This document shows, one piece after another, positions 15,988 through 24,571 of a stretch of 64,000 nucleotides of DNA (positions are counted from its first letter, which is position 1; each line of letters opens with the position of its first letter). The translations under genes and the position numbers were made by a program. The stretch lies in contig CP037918.1 of the NCBI GenBank assembly GCA_019356535.1, forward strand, positions 2,078,315 through 2,142,314, in the 5' to 3' direction. The notes beneath the pieces are model-generated. The model did no database searches and had not been told where the DNA came from. It saw only the letters and a list, made by a program, of their open reading frames with translations. Origin of the DNA: Chromatiaceae bacterium. GTDB taxonomy: Bacteria > Pseudomonadota > Gammaproteobacteria > Chromatiales > Chromatiaceae.

Positions 15988-16833
15988 ATGCCCCAGCTCT
16001 TCGTAAATCGGCTGACCACCCTCGACTTCTCTTACCTGCATGCAGAGCGCGGCCTGCTGGGCGAGAGCTGGCTGCTCGACGTGATGCTCGAAGGCGGTCT
16101 CGACGAGCAAGGCATGGTGCTCGACTTCGCCGAGGTCAAGCGTTCCATCAAGGCGCTGGTGGACGAACGCTTCGACCACCGGCTACTGCTACCCATGCGC
16201 TACGAGGGCCTGACAGAGCAGCCGCGGCGCGGCATGTCGCACCTCAACTTCCACACCCGTACAGGCTGGATGCTGCAACACAGCAGCCCCGAAGAAGCGA
16301 TCTGCCGCATCGACGCCGAAGCGGTCACCCCCGAAACCGTGGCCGAGGCCATCGTCGCCGCCCTGTTGCCTGACATGCCGGGCAATGTCGAGTCGCTGAC
16401 CATCCGCCTGCGCCCAGAAAGCATCGACGGCGCCTTCTACCACTACAGCCACGGCCTCAAGCACCACTGCGGCAACTGCCAGCGCATTGCGCACGGACAC
16501 CGTTCGCGGCTGATCATCGAACGTGACGGCATACGCACGCCCGAACTGGAGGCCGACTGGTGCGAGCGCTGGCGTGACATCTACATCGCCACGCGCGCCG
16601 ATCTCTGCAAGGAAGAAGATGGCCAGTATCTGTTCGGCTACGAAAGCGCCCAGGGGCGCTTCCTGCTGCGCCTGCCGGTCGAACGCTGCTACCTGGTCGA
16701 CACCGACTCCACCGTCGAGAATCTCGCTGCCCACATCGCCGCGACACTGGCTGGCGAACACCCCGGCCACCATTTCCGCGTGCATGCCTTCGAAGGCGTG
16801 GACAAGGGCGCCATCGCCGAGGCACAGGCCTGA
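15988..16833 (+). CDS. 6-pyruvoyl-tetrahydropterin synthase/QueD-family protein
   Basis: 281 residues from ATG 15988. An upstream in-frame GTG at 15958 would read through the tRNA-derived repeat and is rejected. The pattern of a long substrate-binding beta-strand unit (LTTLDFSYLHAERGLLGESW) and, in the second half, HYSHGLKHHCGNCQRIAHGH, with clustered His and Cys for zinc, fits the PTPS/6-carboxytetrahydropterin synthase fold duplicated in tandem. QueD feeds queuosine synthesis and this window also carries queA and tgt, but they are 13 kb away and the exact reaction of this longer variant is uncertain. It is the first chromosomal gene beyond the island. Confidence 0.75.
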   Translation: MPQLFVNRLTTLDFSYLHAERGLLGESWLLDVMLEGGLDEQGMVLDFAEVKRSIKALVDERFDHRLLLPMRYEGLTEQPRRGMSHLNFHTRTGWMLQHSSPEEAICRIDAEAVTPETVAEAIVAALLPDMPGNVESLTIRLRPESIDGAFYHYSHGLKHHCGNCQRIAHGHRSRLIIERDGIRTPELEADWCERWRDIYIATRADLCKEEDGQYLFGYESAQGRFLLRLPVERCYLVDTDSTVENLAAHIAATLAGEHPGHHFRVHAFEGVDKGAIAEAQA

Positions 16834-16846
16834 TCAAGTCGTTGTT

Positions 16847-16924
16847 GTCGGGCCGAAGCCCGACCTACGGCCTCGCCCCAAGGCCCATCCTGCGACCTGT
16901 TCTGTAGCTCGGCCTTCAGGCCGA
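16847..16924. repeat. Two REP-like palindromes between converging genes
   Basis: GTCGGGC-CGAA-GCCCGAC (16847-16864) and TCGGCC-TTCA-GGCCGA (16909-16924) look like two copies, in opposite orientation, of a GTCGGGC/GCCCGACCTAC extragenic palindrome. They lie between the converging PTPS-like and pyrC genes and may also act as terminators. Confidence 0.6.
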
Positions 16925-16937
16925 CAAGCGCTCCGCT

Positions 16938-18272
16938 TCAGTCTGCCGTGAACTCAAGCCGTGCACCGTTGGGTCCACCAAGGAAGCGGCCCCGGTCATA
17001 CTTGAGTTCACCGTTGACGAAGGTGGCAATCACGCTGGAGCGCAGGGTACGGCCCTCCAGTGGACTCCAGCCACACTTGTAGAGCACGTCCTCGCGACGC
17101 ACCGTCTGCGGGGCTTCGAGATCGACCAGCACCAGGTCGGCGTGATAGCCCTCCCGCAGAAAGCCGCGTTCGCGGATGCCGAACAGGCGCGCCGGGGCGT
17201 GCGCCACCTTGTGCACCAGTTGCGGCAGGGCAAGCACGCCGTCGTGTACCAGTTCGAGCGCCATGCACAAGGCATGCTGCACCAGCGGCAGGCCGGCGGG
17301 GGCCTTGAAGTAGGAAGGGTCCTGCTTCTCTTCCCAGGTATGGGGTGCGTGATCGGTGGCGATCACGTCCAGGCGGTCCTCGGCCAGGGCAGCGCGCAGG
17401 GCGGCGCGGTCTTCGGCGGTCTTGATCGCGGGATTGCACTTGATCTGGCTGCCCAGCGCCGCGTAGTCGGCATCGCTGAAGTACAGGTGATGCACGCAGG
17501 CCTCGGCGGTGATGCGCTTGTCTTCCAGAGGGCCGGCCTCGAACAGCGCCAGCTCGCGCGCAGTGGTCAGGTGCAGCACGTGCAGGCGAGTACCGTGACG
17601 TCGCGCCAGGTCCACCGCCATCGAGGACGATTTCCAACAGGCCTCCTCGCTGCGAATGGCCGGGTGGAAACGCATGGGGATCTGCTCGCCGTATTGCTCG
17701 CGGTAGCGCGCCTCGTTGGCGAGGATGGTGGGCGTGTCCTCGCAGTGGGTGGCAATCAGGGTCGGGCAGTCACGGAAGATGGCCTCGAGAGTGGCCGGGT
17801 CGTCCACCAGCATGTTGCCGGTGGAGGCTCCCATGAACACCTTCACGCCGCAGGTCTGGCCCGGGGCCAGGCGGCGGATCTCCTCGATGTTGTCGTTGGT
17901 GCCCCCGAGATAGAAGGCGAAATTGCCCCAGGCACGCCCTGCGGCCAGGCGGAACTTGTCTTCCAGGGCCTCGAGGGTGACCGTCTGCGGGCGGGTATTG
18001 GGCATATCGAAGAAACTGGTGATACCACCGGCCAGCGCCGCCTTCGATTCGCTGGCGATGTCCGCCTTGTGGGTCACCCCCGGCTCGCGAAAGTGCACCT
18101 GGTCGTCGATCATTCCGGGCATCAGTACCCGGCCGGCGGCATCGATCACCTCGGCCCCCTCGGCCGGGATCTCGCCCCCGATGCGTTCGATACGCCCGTC
18201 ACGGATCAGCAGGTCGCCCTCACCTACCTCGCCCTCATTCACCAACCGGGCGTTCTTGATCAGGATATTCAT
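16938..18272 (-). CDS. pyrC: Dihydroorotase
   Basis: 444 residues. It closes carbamoyl-aspartate to dihydroorotate in pyrimidine synthesis. DDQVHFREPGVTHKADI holds the first metal-binding His. SFFDMPNT, THCEDTPTI, HVLHLTTARE and the C-terminal IATDHAPHTWEEK supply the remaining His, Asp and transition-state residues of the amidohydrolase barrel. The start is ATG at 18270-18272, which gives the family N-terminus MNILIKNARLVNEG and overlaps the gloB stop. A longer upstream extension in the same frame is only the antisense of gloB. It is part of a hisI-gloB-pyrC run, although those functions are unrelated. Confidence 0.92.
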   Translation of the reverse strand: MNILIKNARLVNEGEVGEGDLLIRDGRIERIGGEIPAEGAEVIDAAGRVLMPGMIDDQVHFREPGVTHKADIASESKAALAGGITSFFDMPNTRPQTVTLEALEDKFRLAAGRAWGNFAFYLGGTNDNIEEIRRLAPGQTCGVKVFMGASTGNMLVDDPATLEAIFRDCPTLIATHCEDTPTILANEARYREQYGEQIPMRFHPAIRSEEACWKSSSMAVDLARRHGTRLHVLHLTTARELALFEAGPLEDKRITAEACVHHLYFSDADYAALGSQIKCNPAIKTAEDRAALRAALAEDRLDVIATDHAPHTWEEKQDPSYFKAPAGLPLVQHALCMALELVHDGVLALPQLVHKVAHAPARLFGIRERGFLREGYHADLVLVDLEAPQTVRREDVLYKCGWSPLEGRTLRSSVIATFVNGELKYDRGRFLGGPNGARLEFTAD

Positions 18273-19060
18273 CAGTCGTAGTCCTTGTCTTTCCAGGTGC
18301 GCAGGGCGGTGAACACCGCGGTGGGATCCTCCAACGTCCGTCCTGCCCAGCGCTCGGCAGCGGCGATCACCGTGGACTCCCCGGTGCGCAGGAAGGGATT
18401 GGTCGCCAGCTCTTCGGCCAGCGTAGAGGGCACGCTGGGCTCGCTCCGCTCGCGCAATACACGCACCTGCTCCTCGCGTGCGGCCAGATCGGGGTTGTCG
18501 GGTTCGACCCACTTCGCGAAGCCGATGTTGTCGAGGGTGTATTCATGGGCGCAGTAGACGCGCGTCGCCGGTGGCAGAGCCGCCAGCGCGCGCAGCGAAG
18601 CCGCCAGCTGCTCGAAGGTGCCGGAGAACACTCGCCCGCAGCCACAGGCGAACAGGGTGTCTCCGCAGAACAAGACACCGTCCCCCAGGTAGGCGATGTG
18701 ACCCTCGGTGTGGCCGGGCACGTCCAACACCTCGAAGGTGACACCAAGACCCTCGAGCACCACCCGTTCGCCGCCGTGCAGACGCCGATCCAGGGTACGG
18801 ATGGGTTCGCCGACCGGACCATAGACCACTGCCTGCGGCCACACGGCCTTGAGCGCGGCAATGCCGCCGACATGGTCACCGTGCTTGTGGGTGACCAGGA
18901 TGCTCTCCAGCCGCAGCCCGCGTTCGGCCAGGGCCTCGCGCACCGGCTCATCGTCGCCCGGATCGACCACGCTGCAACCGGCATGCCCCTCACGCCACAG
19001 CAGCCAGATGTAGTTGTCGTCGAAGGCTGGGATGGGTTCGATGTGCAGTTCAGCGGCCAT
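18272..19060 (-). CDS. gloB: Hydroxyacylglutathione hydrolase (glyoxalase II)
   Basis: 262 residues. It hydrolyses S-lactoylglutathione to D-lactate in methylglyoxal detoxification. The metallo-beta-lactamase motif THKHGDHVGG, then DVPGHTEGHI, FCGDTLFACGCGR and YCAHEYT supply the binuclear metal ligands. The C-terminal helical glyoxalase II domain, with NPFLR, binds glutathione. The N-terminus PIPAFDDNYIWLL is typical. It overlaps the hisI 3' end by 11 bases and the pyrC start by one base. Confidence 0.94.
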   Translation of the reverse strand: MAAELHIEPIPAFDDNYIWLLWREGHAGCSVVDPGDDEPVREALAERGLRLESILVTHKHGDHVGGIAALKAVWPQAVVYGPVGEPIRTLDRRLHGGERVVLEGLGVTFEVLDVPGHTEGHIAYLGDGVLFCGDTLFACGCGRVFSGTFEQLAASLRALAALPPATRVYCAHEYTLDNIGFAKWVEPDNPDLAAREEQVRVLRERSEPSVPSTLAEELATNPFLRTGESTVIAAAERWAGRTLEDPTAVFTALRTWKDKDYD

Positions 19061-19484
19061 AGAGGGTCTCCGGGTCGATCAGCGGAGCCTTGTCGATCAC
19101 CAGCCGCTCACCATCGACCTTCAGGTAGAAGCAGTCGCGCCGCCCGGTGTGGCAGGCCGGCCCGGTTTGATCGACCTTGCACAGGATGGTGTCACCGTCG
19201 CAGTCGAAACGCAGCTCGACCAGGCGTTGCACCTGCCCCGAGGACTCGCCCTTGCGCCACAGCCGTTGGCGCGAACGCGACCAGTAACAGACCCGGCCGG
19301 TCGCTAGCGTCTCGCGCAATGCAGTCTCGTTCATCCAGGCCAGCATCAGCACCTCGCCACTGTCGTGTTGCTGGGCGATCGCCGGCAGCAGGCCGTCGGC
19401 GTTCCAGGGCAGCGCAGCGATGGCGTCTGCCAGCGGCACTGTCTCGCCGGTAGCACGTTTTTCCAGTTCCTTGAACAGGCTCAT
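19050..19484 (-). CDS. hisI: Phosphoribosyl-AMP cyclohydrolase
   Basis: 144 residues, a normal size for the stand-alone enzyme of step three of histidine synthesis. SRSRQRLWRKGESSGQ and the zinc/magnesium site FDCDGDTILCKVDQTGPACH, followed by TGRRDCF, are diagnostic, with all three zinc Cys in place. No hisE domain is fused. A reverse promoter presumably lies in 19485-19705, but I see no strong match. It is separated from any other his gene. Confidence 0.94.
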   Translation of the reverse strand: MSLFKELEKRATGETVPLADAIAALPWNADGLLPAIAQQHDSGEVLMLAWMNETALRETLATGRVCYWSRSRQRLWRKGESSGQVQRLVELRFDCDGDTILCKVDQTGPACHTGRRDCFYLKVDGERLVIDKAPLIDPETLYGR

Positions 19485-19653
19485 GTCACCACCATTGTCT
19501 TTAGTGTTTCCTCTCCCCGGTGCATGGAGGAGGTCGGGAGGGTCCAGCTACAGGCGGGGCGCATCGACGTACCGTCCCGCCCCACGAGCGAGGGAGAAAC
19601 CTGGGCGGAGTTTCCTTCAAGTCATTCCCATCATAACGCAGCGGCAGTTTTCG

Positions 19654-19682
19654 CTGCACCGCCCGTCATCCACCCGTAAAAT
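19654..19682 (+). promoter_or_regulatory. Putative promoter for the DUF1820 gene
   Basis: CTGCAC (19654-19659), a 17-base spacer and TAAAAT (19677-19682) end 23 bases before the start codon. The preceding GCAGCG...CGCTGC inverted repeat (19638-19657) overlaps the -35 and could be an operator. Confidence 0.45.
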
Positions 19683-19705
19683 AGCGGTGTTATCCTGAGG
19701 TCATC

Positions 19706-20023
19706 ATGCAGATATTCCGAATCCTGTTCCACAACAACGGCAAGCTCTACCAGTTGCACGCACGCCAGGTGTCGCAAGGCGACATCTACGGCTTCGTCGA
19801 GATCCGCGACCTGCTGTTCGGTGAACACACCGCGCTGGTCATCGACCCGGCCGAAGAGAAGCTCAAGGCCGAGTTCGAGGGCGTGGAGCGTATCCTCCTG
19901 CCCATGCACGCGGTGGTGCGTATCGACCAGGTCGCCGCTCAGGGACAGAACAAGATCCTCGACATCGACGGCACCAGCAGCAACGTCACCCCCTTCCCGC
20001 TGCCGGGCAAACGCACGGACTGA
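19706..20023 (+). CDS. DUF1820 family protein
   Basis: 105 residues. The N-terminus MQIFRILFHNNGKLYQLHAR and the middle YGFVEIRDLLFGEHTALVIDP match the DUF1820 family of small cytosolic proteins common in gammaproteobacteria. Its function is unknown. There is no signal peptide. It ends four bases before the PDC-sensor gene, so the two are probably co-transcribed. Confidence 0.82.
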   Translation: MQIFRILFHNNGKLYQLHARQVSQGDIYGFVEIRDLLFGEHTALVIDPAEEKLKAEFEGVERILLPMHAVVRIDQVAAQGQNKILDIDGTSSNVTPFPLPGKRTD

Positions 20024-20026
20024 GCC

Positions 20027-20980
20027 ATGAACGCCCCGACCGAATCGCCCCTGCAACAACGCATCCGCCGCCAGCGCGCCATGCTGCACAACATGCTGGT
20101 AGACCCCATGCATCGGGCCGCCAACCGGGTGTCGCAGGTATGGAGCGACCGCACAGCCCTGGACACCGAGCTGCTGGACTCCATGCGCAAGGTGCCCTAT
20201 GTCACCTACCTGTATGCGCTGGACACCAACGGCGTGCAAATCAGCGCCAACGCCTCCGAAAACGGCCTGATGCCCGAGGACTTCGGGCGCGACCGCTCCA
20301 CCCGGCCCTATTTCCAGCAGATCGACCCCGAATCGGACATGACGCTCTCCGAGGCCTACATCAGCCTGCGCGCCAACCGCCCTTCGGTCACCGCGCTGCA
20401 GAAGGTCTGGCGCGACGGTGAGCACGCCGGCTGGCTAGGCGCGGACTTCGACCTGCGCAAGCTGCCGATCACCAAGGACATGTACAGCGACCCCTCGCGC
20501 TGGCGTCAGATCAAGGGCGACCCCGCGATCCGCGGTCAGGTGTTCCAGCAGACCCGGGTACCCAGCCGGCTCGACCGGCACATCGACCAGATCCTGCCCG
20601 TGGTCGAGGAACTGATCACCGACAACGGCATCTTCCACCTCAAGCTGCACTTCTCCAGCAGCCGGGCCACGGTGTGGACCCTGGACGACCCCTACCGCTA
20701 CCAGGTCATCGAGTTCGAGGACCTGGTCGATCCCGATATCTGCCTGGCCTTCCCGCACCGGGACTACCCGACCGACGCGGTGGTCCCGAAGGAGTCGATC
20801 AAGCCCATCTTCGAGACCTTCCAGCACCTGCGCTTCGCCGATGAGACCATCTACCTGCGCGCCGGATCGATCAACATCTTCAACGGCATCGTGGGGCTGA
20901 ACTTCTCCTGCGACGGCTCGCACTACATCCCCTTCGACCAGTTCCTGGCCAAGGATTCGGAGTTCTGGGAAGGCATGTGA
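20027..20980 (+). CDS. Soluble PDC/Cache-type sensor protein
   Basis: 317 residues, no signal peptide and no membrane helix. The first half resembles a PDC/Cache sensor module: PYVTYLYALDTNGVQISAN, then DRSTRPYFQQIDPES and LSEAYISLRANRPSVTALQKV, which is the usual ligand-loop region of double-Cache domains. In chemoreceptors this fold lies outside the membrane; here it is cytosolic and free-standing, with a roughly 140-residue C-terminal part I do not recognise. It forms a two-gene unit with DUF1820. A role in sensing a small organic ligand is inference. Confidence 0.7.
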   Translation: MNAPTESPLQQRIRRQRAMLHNMLVDPMHRAANRVSQVWSDRTALDTELLDSMRKVPYVTYLYALDTNGVQISANASENGLMPEDFGRDRSTRPYFQQIDPESDMTLSEAYISLRANRPSVTALQKVWRDGEHAGWLGADFDLRKLPITKDMYSDPSRWRQIKGDPAIRGQVFQQTRVPSRLDRHIDQILPVVEELITDNGIFHLKLHFSSSRATVWTLDDPYRYQVIEFEDLVDPDICLAFPHRDYPTDAVVPKESIKPIFETFQHLRFADETIYLRAGSINIFNGIVGLNFSCDGSHYIPFDQFLAKDSEFWEGM

Positions 20981-20987
20981 TGTTCAT

Positions 20988-21035
20988 CGGCCCGGGGACG
21001 GGCTTCCTGCACCCCCTGTCAGGAGATATCGAAAA
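20988..21035. repeat. Dispersed intergenic repeats (two motifs)
   Basis: CGGCCCGGGGACGGGC (20988-21003) is identical to 23147-23162, and both are followed by a TCCT-containing stretch. CCTGTCAGGAGATATCGAAAA, split here as 21015-21035, matches the reverse strand of 57169-57189 at 19 of 21 bases. These lie between converging genes and look like REP-type extragenic elements. Confidence 0.6.
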
Positions 21036-21040
21036 AACCC

Positions 21041-21271
21041 TCACCCCGCCTCGGCCGGTGTCTTGGCCTTGATCGACAGGGCGTGGAGCTCGTCGCTGGC
21101 GATCTGTTCGTTGACCGTATTCATCACCATGCGGTGACGCTGGACCAGACTCTTGCCCTCGAAGACCTCGGAGACCACCAGCGCCTCGAAATGGCGGCCG
21201 TCACCCGTGACCTCGACCCGCGCGCCGGGCAGACCGGCCTCGATGAGTTGCTTGACCTTCTCGGTTTCCAT
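21041..21271 (-). CDS. ibaG: BolA-family protein, IbaG type
   Basis: 76 residues. The core RVEVTGDGRHFEALVVSEVF, then KSLVQRHRMV and the end ALSIKAKTPAEAG, match IbaG/YrbA. These proteins partner monothiol glutaredoxins in iron-sulfur trafficking and acid response. The His in RHF and the conserved RH of QRHRM are potential cluster ligands. In many gammaproteobacteria ibaG sits beside murA or mla genes; here it stands alone, converging on the PDC-sensor gene. Confidence 0.88.
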   Translation of the reverse strand: METEKVKQLIEAGLPGARVEVTGDGRHFEALVVSEVFEGKSLVQRHRMVMNTVNEQIASDELHALSIKAKTPAEAG

Positions 21272-21363
21272 CAGTGTCCTCCAGGAATCGAATGCCTGCG
21301 TCGTTCAAGTTTTTTCGCCATGCAACGACATGAAAGACGTCATTGTAGCGAGAGAAGCCGCCG

Positions 21364-21459
21364 ATGAAGCCATTTCCACGCAAATTGCCCGAGTGGTGGC
21401 ACCTGATCGTGACCCTGGGGGTAATCGCCCTGCACCTGAGCGGTTACGCCGGCACCTGA
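21364..21459 (+). CDS. Possible 31-residue single-span membrane peptide
   Basis: ATG 21364 to TGA 21457-21459 encodes a basic N-terminus (MKPFPRKLPEWW) and one hydrophobic span (HLIVTLGVIALHLSGYAG). The layout fits a bacterial small membrane protein in the 222-base gap between ibaG and prfC. A purine-rich GAGAGAAG lies about eight bases upstream. No homologue is known to me, and chance cannot be excluded. Confidence 0.3.
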   Translation: MKPFPRKLPEWWHLIVTLGVIALHLSGYAGT

Positions 21460-21493
21460 CAGGCCGACAGCCACCCCGTCGCTCGCCGATGCG

Positions 21494-23074
<1,581 letters not shown>

Positions 23075-23146
23075 GATGAACGGATAGAGCGAAAAGGTGG
23101 GGGATTATAGCGCCCCCACCCGGTCCGCGGGGGGCCACGGTCGGTT

Positions 23147-23196
23147 CGGCCCGGGGACGGGCCTCCTACCCATAGGAGTGGCGTCCTCGCCGCGAA
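23147..23196. repeat. REP-like repeats upstream of prfC
   Basis: CGGCCCGGGGACGGGC (23147-23162) is an exact copy of 20988-21003. GGAGTGGCGTCCTCGCCGCGAA (split across 23175-23196) is the reverse complement of 52722-52743 with one difference. Both fall in the gap between prfC and the SQR-like gene. Confidence 0.6.
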
Positions 23197-23224
23197 CAAT
23201 CCGCCCAGGCAGGTACGACGCCGC

Positions 23225-24355
23225 TCAGCGATACTGCCGCAAATACCACCACTCGAAGAAACGCTTGGCCCAGTGGAACACCACGCTGCCCGGCAGCACC
23301 AGGCCGCCCTTTTCGCTGCGACTGATGAACATGCCCTTGTCGCGGCTGTCCACGATGCACATCAGCTCGGCCTTGAAGGTCTTGTCGGGCTCGCGACCGG
23401 CCAGTTCGGCCAGCAGGTTTTGCGCCGCCGCTTCGGCCTGGAGATCGGCCATGTGCGCCTGCTTGGGCAGCCACTCCGGCCCCGGGAAGCTGCCGGAATC
23501 GCCCGCCACATAGACTCGCTCAGCCCCCTCTGCCTGGCACAGGGCATTGGCCTTGAGCAGCCCGCCTTCGGAGCGCGCCAGCGCGGTGTTGTCGAACCAC
23601 TTGTTACCGGTCATGCCGGGCATGAACAGGATCAGGTCGGCCTCGAACTCACCACCTTCGGTGATCACCTTGTTGGCCTCGAAGCCCTTCATCTTGTGGC
23701 CCAGGTGGGTCTCGATGTCACGCTTCGCCATCTCGCGCAGCAGGCCCTCCACGGCCTTGGGTCCCAGGCGCGCGCCGGGCTTGGGGGCCGGGGTGAAGAA
23801 GATCAGCTTGAAACGATCACGCCGTCCCTGCTTGCGCAGCCAGGTGTCGATGCCGAACAGGAACTCGAACACCGGGCCGCCACGCATCGCTGACGGCTCC
23901 TTCGGGTTACCGGCGAAGCCGAAGGCCAGGGTGCCACCTTCCAGCGCGGCCAGGCGGTCGCGGATGGCCGTGGTAGCGGGGATGCCGCCACACGGAACGA
24001 TGGCGTGCTCGATACCCGGCAGCTTGCGTATGAACTGCCCCCCCGAGGCGATGATGATGCCATCGTTGGGGATGTCCCCGGCGCTGGTGTGCAGGGTGCG
24101 CCCGTCCTCGCTCAAACCGGTGGCCTCGGCCTGGTGGTAATCCACCCGCATGCGCCGGAAGAAGTTGTCCAACGGGATCACCAGATCTTCGGGCTGGCGG
24201 AGGCCGGTGGGAATCCAGATGGTACCGGGGTAATAGACGAACTCGGGCCCGGGGGCGACCAGGTCGATCCGCAGGGCGGCATCCAGGGCACGCAGCTTGC
24301 GGATGGCCGTCAGGGCGCCGAACCCGGCACCGACCACGGTGACTCTGTTGCTCAT
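23225..24355 (-). CDS. SQR/FCSD-like FAD oxidoreductase
   Basis: 376 residues from the ATG at 24353-24355, preceded on its strand by GGAG. The FAD Rossmann motif VTVVGAGFGALTAIRKL, the second motif GIIIASGG and the C-terminal VYVAGDSGSF are those of the sulfide:quinone oxidoreductase/flavocytochrome c family. Cys122 and Cys333 correspond to two of the SQR redox cysteines. The third, near residue 160, is absent (GFAGNPKEPSAMRGG there). The C-terminal aromatic helix VVFHWAKRFFEWWYL is the typical membrane-surface anchor. It probably oxidises sulfide or a related sulfur species to the quinone pool, but the missing Cys makes the exact activity uncertain. A canonical SQR is at 44961-46241. Confidence 0.78.
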   Translation of the reverse strand: MSNRVTVVGAGFGALTAIRKLRALDAALRIDLVAPGPEFVYYPGTIWIPTGLRQPEDLVIPLDNFFRRMRVDYHQAEATGLSEDGRTLHTSAGDIPNDGIIIASGGQFIRKLPGIEHAIVPCGGIPATTAIRDRLAALEGGTLAFGFAGNPKEPSAMRGGPVFEFLFGIDTWLRKQGRRDRFKLIFFTPAPKPGARLGPKAVEGLLREMAKRDIETHLGHKMKGFEANKVITEGGEFEADLILFMPGMTGNKWFDNTALARSEGGLLKANALCQAEGAERVYVAGDSGSFPGPEWLPKQAHMADLQAEAAAQNLLAELAGREPDKTFKAELMCIVDSRDKGMFISRSEKGGLVLPGSVVFHWAKRFFEWWYLRQYR

Positions 24356-24494
24356 TGCATTTCTCCGGAACAGGAACTCGTTGCATTCTAACCTCTGCGG
24401 CACGAGCTGTAGTGCCGGCATGCCGTAAGGAAATGCCTTTTCCTGCCGTCATACCGAGACAAGGGCTCTTCATATGGCACTGCAATGAGTGGCT

Positions 24495-24524
24495 TTGCCC
24501 GCCAGATGAACGACAGCTTATGAT
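24495..24524 (+). promoter_or_regulatory. Putative promoter for the HerA-like gene
   Basis: TTGCCC (24495-24500), an 18-base spacer and TATGAT (24519-24524) predict a start about 40 bases before the TTG start codon at 24572. The rest of 24356-24571 holds the divergent upstream region of the SQR-like gene, without clear signals. Confidence 0.45.
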
Positions 24525-24571
24525 CAGGAAATAACAATCACACAACGCCATAGCCAAGGGAGTATCGAGGA

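Noticed and set aside
17142..18281. 380-residue plus-strand frame over pyrC
   Set aside because: Antisense to an intact dihydroorotase with all motifs. The Gly/His/Gln-rich composition is typical of a GC-rich shadow.
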